This document shows, in pieces, positions 50,394-59,441 of a DNA stretch of 64,000 bases (position 1 is the stretch's first letter; every line of letters starts with the position of its first letter). The stretch spans positions 1,550,001-1,614,000 of the forward strand of contig NZ_JACRTF010000001.1 in assembly GCF_014385165.1 (NCBI RefSeq), in the 5' to 3' direction. The translations under genes were made by a program, and so were the position numbers. The notes under the pieces are model-generated. The model had not been told where the DNA came from and did no database searches. It saw only the letters and a program-made list of their open reading frames with translations. Source of the stretch: Jilunia laotingensis. Lineage in GTDB: Bacteria > Bacteroidota > Bacteroidia > Bacteroidales > Bacteroidaceae.

Positions 50394-51593
50394 ATGCAAA
50401 AACAAATACACGCATTGGTTAAGAAGGAATATCGGGTTCCTTTCGTTTTAGTTACTTCTCTGTTTTTTTTATGGGGATTTGCTCACGCTATTCTTGATGT
50501 ACTGAATAAGCATTTTCAAGATGTATTGGTGATAACCCGAACACATTCGGCATGGGTACAAGTGATGTTTTATCTGGGTTACTTCGTGATGGCAATTCCT
50601 GCGGGACTGTTTATCAACAAGTACGGATATCGTCGGGGAGTCGTTTTCGGGCTATTGCTTTACGGGGGCGGTTCGTTACTTTTTATTCCGGGAGAATATT
50701 GCATGTCGTTCAATTTCTTTCTTTTCTCATTGTTTGTCATTGCTTGCGGATTGGTATTTCTTGAGACGGCTGCCAATCCTTATATGACGGAGTTAGGAGA
50801 TAGAGCGACAGCTGCCAGCCGCCTAAATTTGGCGCAGTCATTTAATGGACTGGGATGTATTTGTGGTCCCCTTGTCGGTGGATTGTTACTTTTCTCGGAA
50901 GACGGGTCGGGTGCCATCTCTTTGCCTTACACAATCATGGGTGTTGTGGTATTGGCCGTTGCATTCGTCTTTACCAGAGTGAGATTGCCGGAGATTACCC
51001 ATGAAGAAGAGAAGGATAGGAGGGAAGAAGCAAAGGGGCTGTGGTCGCACAAACTCTTTATTTTTGGAATAGCGGCCTTGTTTTGTTATGAGATAGCAGA
51101 GATATCTATCAATAGCTTCTTTATTAACTATGTGGTGGATGATGGCTGGATGAATCCACGTGATGCATCTGTGGTACTTTCTTTCGGTGGGTTAGGGCTA
51201 TTTATGTGCGGACGTTTTGCCGGCAGTTGGATCATGCAGCGTGTCCGGGCAGAGAAGGTTCTGCTATTTTGTGCGATTGCGACAGTAACCACTTCTTTTC
51301 TGCTTGTCTTGAATTTGGGAATTCTTTCTTTGATTGCACTTTTTCTAGGCTATGCATTTGAAGCAATCATGTTTCCTACTATCTTTGCCCTTTCGTTAAG
51401 AGGGCTGGGGAAACACACCAAACGAGCATCTTCTTATCTGATGATGTCACCGATTGGAGGAGCTGTCGGTCCGTTGATGATGGGGTATGTAGCTGACCGG
51501 ACAACAATGTCGTTCTCTTTTATCGTGCCGTTACTTTCGTTTGTGGTCGTCATGCTGTATGCATGGAAGACAAATGTAAAAAGAACAGTTTGA
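50394..51593 (+). CDS. FucP/GluP-family sugar:H+ symporter (MFS)
   Basis: The 399-residue protein has 12 predicted membrane spans and the family blocks FFLWGFAHAILDVLNKHFQ, VMFYLGYFVMAIPAGLF, FLETAANPYMTELGDRATAA, SRLNLAQSFNGLGCICGP and YEIAEISINSFFINY. These place it among the fucose/galactose/glucose-type transporters of the major facilitator superfamily in the inner membrane. The actual sugar is not determined by the sequence. The 3' end overlaps by frame extension with the next ORF, but the true esterase start lies 24 bases after this stop, so the two are likely one operon. Confidence 0.9.
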   Translation: MQKQIHALVKKEYRVPFVLVTSLFFLWGFAHAILDVLNKHFQDVLVITRTHSAWVQVMFYLGYFVMAIPAGLFINKYGYRRGVVFGLLLYGGGSLLFIPGEYCMSFNFFLFSLFVIACGLVFLETAANPYMTELGDRATAASRLNLAQSFNGLGCICGPLVGGLLLFSEDGSGAISLPYTIMGVVVLAVAFVFTRVRLPEITHEEEKDRREEAKGLWSHKLFIFGIAALFCYEIAEISINSFFINYVVDDGWMNPRDASVVLSFGGLGLFMCGRFAGSWIMQRVRAEKVLLFCAIATVTTSFLLVLNLGILSLIALFLGYAFEAIMFPTIFALSLRGLGKHTKRASSYLMMSPIGGAVGPLMMGYVADRTTMSFSFIVPLLSFVVVMLYAWKTNVKRTV

Positions 51594-51616
51594 AAACACT
51601 TAAAATAGACAAAACC

Positions 51617-52624
51617 ATGAAAAGAAAGATGATTTTTTTATTGTTCCTGCTTTGTGCTTTTGCTTTGCAGGCTCAGGAAATGTATAAAACCGATACTGAT
51701 CTCTCTTATGTATCTGCTTCCGAAAAGGATGCTTACCGTAAAGAGCGCTGTAAACTGGATGTTTATTATCCGGAAGGAAAGAAAGATTTTCCTACTATTG
51801 TCTGGTTCCATGGGGGTGGATTGGAAGTAGGAGGAAAACATATTCCTCATGAATTGATGAATAAGGGATTTGCTGTTGTGGCCGTTAACTATCGTTTGAG
51901 TCCGAAAGCGAAGAATCCCGCTTATATAGAAGATGCAGCGGCAGCCGTAGCTTGGACTTTTGAGAACATCGAGAAGTATGGCGGCAGCAAGGAGCGTATT
52001 TTTGTGTCGGGACATTCTGCCGGTGGTTATCTGACGTTGATACTGGCTATGGACAAGAAATATATGGAGGCCTATGGGGCGGATGCGGATAAAGTAGCTG
52101 CTTATCTCCCCATAAGCGGACAGACGGTGACTCATTTTACGATTCGTAAAGAACGTGGGTTACCAAACGGTATCCCGATCATCGATGAATATGCACCGGT
52201 GAACAAAGTGCGTAAAGATACTCCTCCGGTTATTCTCATTACCGGTGGCCGCGACTTGGAAATGGCGGATCGTTGGGAAGAAAATGCTCTTTTAGCTTCC
52301 GTTGCAAAAAATATCGGGAACAAGAATGTAAGTTTATATGAGTTACAGGGTTTCGACCACGGAGAAGTTTCGGGACCCGGCTGTTATCTGATTGTAAATT
52401 ATATCCGGAAGTTTATTCGAAAGCAGAGTTTCCTTCCGAAAGACAACCGATCATATTATTTTTTCATATCCTTAAAGAAGATTTGCGAATATGAATACAT
52501 ACCCAATCGAGACAGAACTATACACTGTCTCTCCTGTTTTTACATCTGTGTGGGCCTTGCTGATTTATGCTGTTTTGTTAGCATTGATGATTATAATAGG
52601 TGTCAGGTATTATGCTTCCTATAA
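51617..52624 (+). CDS. Exported alpha/beta-hydrolase (carboxylesterase) with aberrant C-terminal tail
   Basis: ATG 51617 is chosen over 51563 because it begins a signal peptide (MIFLLFLLCAFALQAQ). Motifs: oxyanion HGGG at about 65-68, nucleophile elbow SGHSAGGYL (Ser134), ITGGRDLEM (acid Asp) and LQGFDHGEV (catalytic His), so all catalytic parts are present. They match the BD-FAE/esterase D group that de-esterifies sugars or lipids. The natural end of such proteins should be near FIRKFIRK (about nucleotide 52430). Here the frame continues for about 60 residues, rich in Cys, Tyr and Phe, and runs 134 bases into the next gene in another frame. That tail looks non-native, a sign of a deletion or frameshift at 52430-52490. 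The enzyme may still fold. Confidence 0.8.
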   Translation: MKRKMIFLLFLLCAFALQAQEMYKTDTDLSYVSASEKDAYRKERCKLDVYYPEGKKDFPTIVWFHGGGLEVGGKHIPHELMNKGFAVVAVNYRLSPKAKNPAYIEDAAAAVAWTFENIEKYGGSKERIFVSGHSAGGYLTLILAMDKKYMEAYGADADKVAAYLPISGQTVTHFTIRKERGLPNGIPIIDEYAPVNKVRKDTPPVILITGGRDLEMADRWEENALLASVAKNIGNKNVSLYELQGFDHGEVSGPGCYLIVNYIRKFIRKQSFLPKDNRSYYFFISLKKICEYEYIPNRDRTIHCLSCFYICVGLADLCCFVSIDDYNRCQVLCFL

Positions 52625-53177
52625 ACTTAAAGAGGATATGCCCAATTATGCTGAAAAAAGGATTGCCAAATACAAGGCAGAAATTGAGCGCCAAAAAGAA
52701 ATGATAACTCGTCTTCAGAATGAGAAACGGGAGATCGAGATAGAGCATAAACACAAGGAGATAGCTAACATTGTTATGATGATGGTCAGGAAATGTGAAG
52801 CACTCCGAATTCTGAAAAAGGAACTCGATCGCCAAAAGGAGGCTCTTGGTAATGAATATCCGAGTAAATGCTATAATAAATTGGCCGAGATTATTAAGCA
52901 ACATATGGAATCGGAAGATGACTGGTACACCTTTCAAACGAACTTCAACTGCATTTATCCGACTTTTTTTGATAAATTGCAGGAAGCTTGTCCGGAATTA
53001 ACCCCATATGAACTGAAAGTATGTGCTTATCTTAAGCTGAATCTTCCCTTGCTCGATATGTCTATTTTGTTAGATATTTCGGTTCGCGGTGTAGAGATGG
53101 CACGCTACAGAATCCGCAGGAAGTTAGGCATTCATTTCGATACAGAGCTAATGGAATTCGTTGCCGGATTCAATTAG
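52491..53177 (+). CDS. Membrane-anchored LuxR-type HTH regulator, apparently the C-terminal remnant of a larger sensor
   Basis: The 228-residue product begins MNTYPIETELYTVSPVFTSV, then one membrane helix (WALLIYAVLLALMIIIGVRYY, about 21-41). A coiled coil rich in Glu/Lys (about 55-100) and a C-terminal LuxR/ECF-like HTH (LTPYELKVCAYLKLNLPLLD..., RGVEMARYRIRRKLGI) follow. This is exactly the end of the long Bacteroides regulators that carry a periplasmic beta-propeller and a Y_Y_Y domain before the membrane helix; the first residues resemble the end of Y_Y_Y. An in-frame TAA lies at 52473-52475, and the upstream sequence belongs to the esterase. I infer that most of the sensor was deleted. 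The fragment may be non-functional or constitutive. Confidence 0.6.
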   Translation: MNTYPIETELYTVSPVFTSVWALLIYAVLLALMIIIGVRYYASYKLKEDMPNYAEKRIAKYKAEIERQKEMITRLQNEKREIEIEHKHKEIANIVMMMVRKCEALRILKKELDRQKEALGNEYPSKCYNKLAEIIKQHMESEDDWYTFQTNFNCIYPTFFDKLQEACPELTPYELKVCAYLKLNLPLLDMSILLDISVRGVEMARYRIRRKLGIHFDTELMEFVAGFN

Positions 53178-53191
53178 AAAGTTTCCGCATG

Positions 53192-53704
53192 TTAGAATCC
53201 GTAAGCACAATGAATTCCCAACATGAAGTGGGTATCATGTTTGCTCCATGAATAGTCGATTGCCGGGCCTAAATGGAAATGCTCCAGATGGATGAGGTCG
53301 TAGCCTATTTCGAAATGTGCCGAGAATTGGGCTTTCTTGGTGTGTTCATGAGTCTCTTGGGGTCCGTGTTCATGATTGTGCCTGAAAAAGGTGACTCCGG
53401 GCATTACGGCTATATTCAGTTTATCGAATATCTCGTATTTCCCTCCGACGCTTACCGTCCAGTGTGAACCGTGCCCCGATACTTGCTCCAGACTTCCGCC
53501 CAATGCCCAAGGGCTATGTTCGCCCAATGTGCGGAAGTAGTGGGCATGGATTCCGAATCCCCAGTTTTCATATGATGGGGAATACGTGACTCCCGGACTG
53601 ATTCCAATCTCGTTCCGTGCATGGGAGTGGCTGTGTTCCTGTGCAGCTAAACTAAGTGGAAAAGCGAATAAGATAAAGAAGACAGTGAGGATATTACTTT
53701 TCAT
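53192..53704 (-). CDS. Histidine-rich outer-membrane beta-barrel protein
   Basis: The 170-residue protein has a signal peptide (ending LSLAAQ) and a mature start EHSHSHARNEIGISPGV. Alternating amphipathic strands (WGFGIHAHYFRTLGEHSPWA, HWTVSVGGKYEIFDKLNIAV, FSAHFEIGYDLIHLEHFHLG, KHDTHFMLGIHCAYGF) and a terminal Phe suggest a small outer-membrane barrel. His is very frequent, with clusters HSHSH, RHNHEHGPQETHEH and KHDTH that could bind metal ions. No family name is recognised. It is divergent from cysK and stands alone on its strand; a role in metal sensing, uptake or storage is inference only. Confidence 0.65.
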   Translation of the reverse strand: MKSNILTVFFILFAFPLSLAAQEHSHSHARNEIGISPGVTYSPSYENWGFGIHAHYFRTLGEHSPWALGGSLEQVSGHGSHWTVSVGGKYEIFDKLNIAVMPGVTFFRHNHEHGPQETHEHTKKAQFSAHFEIGYDLIHLEHFHLGPAIDYSWSKHDTHFMLGIHCAYGF

Positions 53705-53830
53705 TGTTGAAGTTATGTTTATGGATTGCTTTCATATATTAACGGTTCTTATACGAATTCAGTTCAATGGTTTCTTGGATTTGTTAGCCATATCCCTCAT
53801 TTATAGTATGAATTTACCACAACTGTGGTA

Positions 53831-53861
53831 TTTCTGTTAAGTTGAAACATGGCTATCTTTG
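53831..53861 (+). promoter_or_regulatory. Promoter of cysK
   Basis: TTTC (53831-53834), a 19-base spacer and TATCTTTG (53854-53861) fit the Bacteroidetes consensus with one mismatch in the -33 box. Transcription would start about 30 bases upstream of ATG 53901. Confidence 0.7.
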
Positions 53862-53900
53862 CATTATCATAAAAGTTTAGATAATTAATACATTACAGAT

Positions 53901-54848
53901 ATGAGAAAGATAGCAAAAAGATTGACGGATCTCGTAGGTAATACTCCGTTACTGGAGTTGAGTAATTACGATGCAAGTAAGGATTTGAAAGCCCGTTTGA
54001 TAGTAAAATTGGAATATTTCAACCCTGCAGGAAGTGTAAAAGACCGTATTGCTTTGGCTATGGTTGAAGATGCTGAGGCTAAAGGTATTTTAGAACCCGG
54101 TGCAACAATTATAGAACCGACCAGTGGTAATACGGGTGTAGGATTGGCTTTTGTTGCTGCTTCCAAAAAATATAAACTGATTCTGACAATGCCCGATACC
54201 ATGAGTGTGGAGCGAAGGAATCTGTTGAAAGCGCTGGGAGCAGAATTGGTACTTACTCCCGGTGCAGACGGAATGAAAGGTGCTATTGCTAAAGCAGAGG
54301 ATTTAAAAGCGACTATCCCCGGTTCGGTGATTCTGCAACAGTTTGAGAATCCTGCCAATCCTGCTGTACACGAACGTACTACGGCAGAGGAGATATGGAC
54401 GGACACGGACGGTAAGATAGACATTTTTGTAGCCGGTGTAGGTACCGGGGGTACAGTGAGTGGTGTAGGTAAAACATTGAAAAGACATAATCCGGAGATA
54501 AGAATAGTTGCTGTTGAACCAGCCGATTCACCTGTATTATCCGGTGGTAAACCGGGGTCGCATAAAATACAAGGGATTGGTGCGGGGTTCATTCCCAAGA
54601 CCTATGATTCATCCGTTGTGGATGGAATAATTCAAGTGCAGAATGACGATGCCATTCGTACCAGTCGCGAGCTGGCTTCTCAGGAAGGATTATTGGTCGG
54701 AATATCTTCAGGGGCTGCGGTATATGCTGCTACTAAGTTGGCTGAGTTGCCCGAAAACTTTGGTAAAACTATCGTGGTGCTTCTGCCCGATACCGGTGAA
54801 CGCTACCTGTCCACCTTATTGTATGCATTTGAGGAATATCCTCTCTGA
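53901..54848 (+). CDS. cysK: Cysteine synthase A (O-acetylserine sulfhydrylase)
   Basis: The PLP enzyme forms cysteine and acetate from O-acetylserine and sulfide. The 315-residue protein has VGNTPLLEL, the PLP-lysine motif NPAGSVKDR (Lys47), the substrate-binding [12 protein letters not shown] and the phosphate-binding [12 protein letters not shown]. The late ISSGAAVYA and [12 protein letters not shown] are also typical of CysK. The start ATG follows a good promoter, and the gene seems to be a single transcript ended by the hairpin at 54937-54987. Confidence 0.96.
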   Translation: MRKIAKRLTDLVGNTPLLELSNYDASKDLKARLIVKLEYFNPAGSVKDRIALAMVEDAEAKGILEPGATIIEPTSGNTGVGLAFVAASKKYKLILTMPDTMSVERRNLLKALGAELVLTPGADGMKGAIAKAEDLKATIPGSVILQQFENPANPAVHERTTAEEIWTDTDGKIDIFVAGVGTGGTVSGVGKTLKRHNPEIRIVAVEPADSPVLSGGKPGSHKIQGIGAGFIPKTYDSSVVDGIIQVQNDDAIRTSRELASQEGLLVGISSGAAVYAATKLAELPENFGKTIVVLLPDTGERYLSTLLYAFEEYPL

Positions 54849-54936
54849 TTTGTAGAAAGGATGTGGTTGGAAAATCTTATTAGGAAGAAGTTATTCTTCT
54901 AGATAAATACATTTGAAGTCTTAGATCATTTGTAAT

Positions 54937-54987
54937 AAATATGGGACTGAATAAAAAGAGAAATGCTTTTTACTCAGTTCCATATTT
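54937..54987. terminator. Bidirectional terminator after cysK
   Basis: Arms 54937-54958 and 54966-54987 pair over 22 bp with two G.U-type mismatches around a 7-base loop; A- and T-rich ends serve both directions. It separates cysK from the convergent repeat-protein gene. Confidence 0.75.
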
Positions 54988-55065
54988 ACATAGGCACTAT
55001 CCACAATTTACATAATACATTGGTTAGTCCAATTTCTTATGGAGCCTTTTTTTATTTGCAAATGT

Positions 55066-56997
55066 TTATTTTTTTAGGACTTTAGCTTTTATCCCGTTGA
55101 CTTCAATGATATATAGTCCAGTCGGATATCCAGACATGTCAATTTTCTTTTCGCTTGTATTCAGCAGTTTCGAACCTTGTAAGTTGTACAAGCTTGATTC
55201 TGTATCTTCATCGGAATTGATAGTGAGAATGTCGACTACAGGATTGGGATAAACTGAGAACGTTTTATTTTTAACAGAATTGATGCCTGAAACAATCTTT
55301 TGGTCAGAGTAATAATAAGTATATGTATTAATATCCCAACCAGCTTCTGTACCTGTATAATCATAAGTAGCAAGTATCTTATAATCATCTCCATAACCAA
55401 TAGGAGTGAAAAGTTTGGATACCGGTACTGATAAATCAAAATCGACGCCATTTCCCCAATTAGTAACCCAATCGCCATTTTCCCAACGATAAGCTAATTT
55501 TTCAGTTCTCACGTTATTTTCGTAGGCATAAGTGTAACGGCTAATATTTATCCAATCATTTTCACCGGTACCTTGTCCGTTGCTATACTTTGAATCAATA
55601 ATGTTATGATTATCATCGTAAACTATCTCTTCATGAATATCTGCCAATTTTGCATTGTTTTCATCAAACAGCCAGAAGGTAGAGCTTAATAAATATTTGT
55701 CTGTATCATAAGAATATTCTTCTTCATATTTGTAGGAGTCTTTGCCATCCTCTATTTTCTTTTCGAAAGCATATACTATATCACCGTTGGCATTGTACTT
55801 TTTGATCAGTTCGCCGGTCATGTATTTGTCCGTATCGTTGTCGTCCGAATAAAAATAGGTCTTTTGCATGAATTGGGTCTGACCGTTTTCCAATGTACTC
55901 CATGTATCTTCCATATCTACTTTTTTCTTCCAGCCGTTGTCTAGATACTGGCTGTAAACTTCATAGATTTCTCTTCCTTGCTCATCATATTTATACTCGG
56001 TTTTACCTGTGAATAGGACAGTGCCATTATATTCTTCCAATCCGATCCATGAGTTTTCAGTACTATTCCAATAGGATTCTGCCTGTAATACGATATTGCC
56101 GTTTACAAACTCCTGTTCGAATTTGTGGAAATACAGCCAGTCTTTAGTTAATGGTTGCCACATGTAGTCACTGTAGAGGGTTAACATATTATTCTCATTG
56201 TACACATATTCTTCTTTGGTAATACCGTCCCAATCTGTCCCCGTCCATGTATATTCTTCATAGCTGGTCTGTCTGTGTTGCTTATCATAAGTGGCTAGTG
56301 CTTTGGAAATCTTATCCCATTCTTTTTCTTTTTCGTTATATGTATAAGATATTACTTCGATGATGTTTCCTGCATCATCATATTTATATTCACCTCGTTC
56401 CGATGGATACCATTGACCAGCGTTCAATATGGATACCGTGTTGGAAATGCCTTGTTTCTTGTCATCGTAAGTAAACTCCTCCTTCGAACCTTCGTTGTAA
56501 ATCACATTAATCCCTTTTTGTTCGAGCAGATACCCCTCTTCGTCCCACACGAATGTGTATTCTTCTACTGGTTGCCATTTATTGTTCTCCTCATCCCAAA
56601 GCGAATTGACACGTCCTATTGTCCATTGGTGATTATCGAAAGTAAAGAGCTGATGGCTTACAAGTTTTCCCGTATTGTCGGTTAAAATGATACTATCCAG
56701 TCGTTCTTTGGTGTCACTGGTGCTGGAGAAGTAATCTTTTACATTTCCGAAATCCAACCAACATTTTGTTACATCTACCTTTTCTTCTTTATTGGCATGA
56801 ATCTTATTCAATGTTTTTACACGCGAGCTATTAGATGAATAGATTCTGTCGATTAATGATATCGGACTTTCCGGTTTTTGTATTTTCTCTCTGGTAGTCA
56901 CTTTTTCAATAGATAGATGCTTCTGAGCATTTTTTTCATTTCCGGCATATACGAGTGCCGTGAAGCACAAACTGAGTAGTAAAATTATTCCTTTCAT
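55066..56997 (-). CDS. Secreted repeat protein with C-terminal sorting-like domain (paralogue of the 7877 protein)
   Basis: The 643-residue protein has a signal peptide (MKGIILLLSLCFTALVYAG) and at least eight tandem Trp/Tyr-rich repeats of about 40-50 residues. Examples are HQWTIGRVNSLWDEENNKW, KYDDAGNIIEVISYTYNE, YDKQHRQTSYEEYTWTGTDW, YNENNMLTLYSDYMWQPL, KYDEQGREIYEVYSQYLDNG and YDTDKYLLSSTFWLFDENNA. The pattern 'Y(D/N)-(D/E)-x-G/N' alternating with 'W' recalls YD repeats and the 7877-9349 protein. The tail (NKTFSVYPNPVVDILTINSD, ESSLYNLQGSKLLN, YPTGLYIIEVNG, ending KVLKK) is a classical Por-type sorting domain. Function is unknown; surface-exposed binding is inferred. It has its own strong promoter. 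Confidence 0.8.
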   Translation of the reverse strand: MKGIILLLSLCFTALVYAGNEKNAQKHLSIEKVTTREKIQKPESPISLIDRIYSSNSSRVKTLNKIHANKEEKVDVTKCWLDFGNVKDYFSSTSDTKERLDSIILTDNTGKLVSHQLFTFDNHQWTIGRVNSLWDEENNKWQPVEEYTFVWDEEGYLLEQKGINVIYNEGSKEEFTYDDKKQGISNTVSILNAGQWYPSERGEYKYDDAGNIIEVISYTYNEKEKEWDKISKALATYDKQHRQTSYEEYTWTGTDWDGITKEEYVYNENNMLTLYSDYMWQPLTKDWLYFHKFEQEFVNGNIVLQAESYWNSTENSWIGLEEYNGTVLFTGKTEYKYDEQGREIYEVYSQYLDNGWKKKVDMEDTWSTLENGQTQFMQKTYFYSDDNDTDKYMTGELIKKYNANGDIVYAFEKKIEDGKDSYKYEEEYSYDTDKYLLSSTFWLFDENNAKLADIHEEIVYDDNHNIIDSKYSNGQGTGENDWINISRYTYAYENNVRTEKLAYRWENGDWVTNWGNGVDFDLSVPVSKLFTPIGYGDDYKILATYDYTGTEAGWDINTYTYYYSDQKIVSGINSVKNKTFSVYPNPVVDILTINSDEDTESSLYNLQGSKLLNTSEKKIDMSGYPTGLYIIEVNGIKAKVLKK

Positions 56998-57118
56998 ACG
57001 CGGTTACTAATTAAGTGTGTTAAATAATTTGTATAAACGTTCCATCTGTAAAAGTCTTTGCAAAGCTCAGGTTATTATAAATGGATAATAGAAAAAGACT
57101 TGTTGCAACTTGTCCTTG

Positions 57119-57150
57119 CAAACATAAGCAAGATGGTTCGTTTTTCCAAA
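57119..57150 (-). promoter_or_regulatory. Promoter of the secreted repeat protein gene (minus strand)
   Basis: Read on the minus strand, TTTG (57150-57147), a 20-base spacer and TATGTTTG (57126-57119) match the Bacteroidetes consensus. The leader to ATG 56997 would be about 115 bases. Confidence 0.8.
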
Positions 57151-57180
57151 TAATCTTTTTTTCGATTCATGAATTGAAAA

Positions 57181-58896
57181 TTAATCACACTGTTCTTTAG
57201 CCATTTTCTGGTAGATAGAAGGAGGAATGCCTGTTATTTTCCGGAAAGCATTGATGAAAGTGGACTGCGATTTATATCCTACGCTTTCTGCAATAGCTTG
57301 GATCGTATAGTTCCCGTAATGGGTAGTGTCCATTAGTCGGATGCGTGCTTCCTGTATACGGTATTCATTAATAAAGTTGCTAAAATTTTTCTGATAGGTT
57401 TCGTTGATAACTTGGGATACGTATTTATAATTTGAATTGACCATTGAAGCCAATTTCTCGAGTGTGAAATCATCCTTGCAGAAGGCATCAGTATTCTCCA
57501 TGATATACCGGATGTTTTCTGCCAATGCCTGTTTCTGTTTATCGTTCAGTTTGCTTGTAAGATATTTCGAATCAGTTTGGTTGTCAATCTGTTTACCTGT
57601 ACTTCCGGCTTCTTGATCTTTATATTGGCTTAGCTCGTTTAGCAAAGTACTGATTTTTTGTTCATATTGCAAACGTAGGTTTTTATTGTACTTTTCGGAA
57701 ACTACCACATCCCGGTTTATGTTGAACAAATCTCGATAGGAACGTTGTATTTTTCTTTTTTGCTGATATACTAATATCAATAATGAAGAAATGATGACGA
57801 GGCTTGTAATAATGCCAGCGAGTATTCTTTGCTGTTGTTTGATTTTCTGTTCCTTCATCTCTTGTTCGGCGTGCAGATCGGAAATCTCTTTATTTGTTTT
57901 ACCTATTTCATAGAGGAATTGAGTATTCTTTACCTTGTTGAATTCACGTACATTATAGATAGAGTCCGTGATTGCTAAGTACTTGCTTTTGTAATATTGT
58001 GCTTTTTCGGTATTTCCTTTTCTCTCGTAGTAAACCGAATAATCTTTTAGAGTTTGTATAAAGAGATGAGTCTGGTTATTCTTTTCTGCCAGTTCGTTAC
58101 ACAGGTGTAGATAATATATGGTCGAATCTTCCCGGTTTATTTGTTTGAAAGCCTCATATAACTGTTGATAGGCCGTACACAGATATTCGGAATTCATTTG
58201 GCATCTTTGGGCAAAATCCACCGAGCGATGAAAGGATTGCATGGCTTCTCTTAGTTTTCCTTCACTTACCAGGATTAATCCCCAATTGAATATAGACATA
58301 TAGTTCTTTATTGTGTCATTGGGCTGTTTCATCTTTTCTGTTTTCAGATAATATTTTTTAGCTTTCTCTATATCCTTCGTGAAGCAGCATATTCCGGCAA
58401 GGTTGGTAAGAAGGTTATATTCCACTTCTTTGTTTGGATATTGTTTGCAAAGAGCGTATCCTTTCTCATAATAACTGATTCCTCTCTCATAGTCGGCAAA
58501 TATGCAATAAATATTTCCGATGTTATTGTAAAAACGCATCAGTTCTGTTTTATCTTTGCAAGATTCGTATATCTTCAGGCCTTTGATATATAATTCCAAA
58601 GCACCTGTATAGTTACCTTGCAGATAGTACACGTTAGCTGTTTTTAGGTAGCCGATGGCACAGAATTTCTTCTCTTCTTCGCTTGCATCGTTGCTATATC
58701 GGCTGAAAGCGATAGAGTAGAGTACGATGGCCGTATCCATATGTTGCCCTTTCAGATAATCATCGCCTAATTTGATGATTTCTTCTGACGGTAGGCGGTT
58801 GACCCGGTTCAATAAAGTATCGTAACCGATTTTATCTTGTGCGACAAGCCCGGTACATACAGATAACAGGCAGAGTAAAACATATATCCATTTCAT
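57181..58896 (-). CDS. TPR-containing membrane regulator with AraC-type DNA-binding domain
   Basis: The 571-residue protein has a signal peptide (MKWIYVLLCLLSVCTGLVAQ) and about six TPR repeats in a periplasmic part (YLKTANVYYLQGNYTGALEL, YNNIGNIYCIFADYERGISY, LLTNLAGICCFTKDIEKAKK). One membrane helix follows at about 356-378 (RILAGIITSLVIISSLLILV), then a cytosolic coiled coil and a C-terminal AraC/XylS HTH (YRIQEARIRLMD..., TIQAIAESVGYKSQSTFINA, FRKITGIPPS). It would sense something in the periplasm and bind DNA directly without phosphotransfer. The neighbouring repeat protein at 55066-56997 is a candidate target because it is the next gene downstream and has its own promoter. The gene is 44 bases after the NimA-like gene. 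Confidence 0.85.
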   Translation of the reverse strand: MKWIYVLLCLLSVCTGLVAQDKIGYDTLLNRVNRLPSEEIIKLGDDYLKGQHMDTAIVLYSIAFSRYSNDASEEEKKFCAIGYLKTANVYYLQGNYTGALELYIKGLKIYESCKDKTELMRFYNNIGNIYCIFADYERGISYYEKGYALCKQYPNKEVEYNLLTNLAGICCFTKDIEKAKKYYLKTEKMKQPNDTIKNYMSIFNWGLILVSEGKLREAMQSFHRSVDFAQRCQMNSEYLCTAYQQLYEAFKQINREDSTIYYLHLCNELAEKNNQTHLFIQTLKDYSVYYERKGNTEKAQYYKSKYLAITDSIYNVREFNKVKNTQFLYEIGKTNKEISDLHAEQEMKEQKIKQQQRILAGIITSLVIISSLLILVYQQKRKIQRSYRDLFNINRDVVVSEKYNKNLRLQYEQKISTLLNELSQYKDQEAGSTGKQIDNQTDSKYLTSKLNDKQKQALAENIRYIMENTDAFCKDDFTLEKLASMVNSNYKYVSQVINETYQKNFSNFINEYRIQEARIRLMDTTHYGNYTIQAIAESVGYKSQSTFINAFRKITGIPPSIYQKMAKEQCD

Positions 58897-58940
58897 GTTG
58901 TGTGTCGTGTATAATTCCTGAACGGGTCATAAAAATCTTA

Positions 58941-59423
58941 TCATTGATTAGCTTTATCATGCGGGGCTGCGTATTCTTTAGCCGTCACGCTATCGATCGG
59001 GATCTCCCAGATTTTCACATTTCTCACGGCAGGGTCGGAATAGATAAATTCACGGCTGCTGTAGTGACTCATGATGATGTTCAAGGCTTCCCGCTTGCTG
59101 TCCATGTCTTCAATGAAACTTACCTGTCCGCGACAGATCACGCTTTTTGCTTTCATACGGTAGCTACAAGCCACTTTGGGATGTTGGAATACTAGTTCAT
59201 GGTCGGTACTGAACGTAACGCATACGTGATTGTTACGTTTCAACATGTCTATACTGCTGCCGGTCGGGCCGGAATGTAGATAGATGACTCCTTCCCGGTA
59301 ACCGAAGTTCATGGGAATTACGTATGGATTACCTTCCAGGTCGGTGATGCCGACAAAGCAGATGTCGCAACGGGAGATGATTTCTTCTACCCGTTGCTTG
59401 TCTTCTATAACGATGGTTTTCAT
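58941..59423 (-). CDS. Pyridoxamine 5'-phosphate oxidase-like (NimA-type) flavoprotein
   Basis: The start at 59423 is preferred over 59438 (an upstream non-ATG codon) because family homology begins MKTIVIEDKQRVEEIISRCD. The 160-residue protein has the split-barrel FMN-binding pattern ICFVGITDLEGNPYVIPMNF, GYREGVIYLHSGPTGSSIDM and VCVTFSTDHELVF, similar to NimA/5-nitroimidazole reductase-like proteins and to the general pyridoxamine oxidase family. The usual SVICRGQVSFIED segment follows. Nitroimidazole resistance should not be concluded from this, because many chromosomal relatives have no such role. It lies 18 bases after the end of rnr and is probably co-transcribed with it. Confidence 0.85.
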   Translation of the reverse strand: MKTIVIEDKQRVEEIISRCDICFVGITDLEGNPYVIPMNFGYREGVIYLHSGPTGSSIDMLKRNNHVCVTFSTDHELVFQHPKVACSYRMKAKSVICRGQVSFIEDMDSKREALNIIMSHYSSREFIYSDPAVRNVKIWEIPIDSVTAKEYAAPHDKANQ

Positions 59424-59441
59424 GGATGATAGGGTCAATTT

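Noticed and set aside
58941..59423. nim-type metronidazole resistance gene
   Set aside because: It only shows general pyridoxamine oxidase-like features; position beside rnr and lack of an upstream insertion sequence do not support an active resistance gene.
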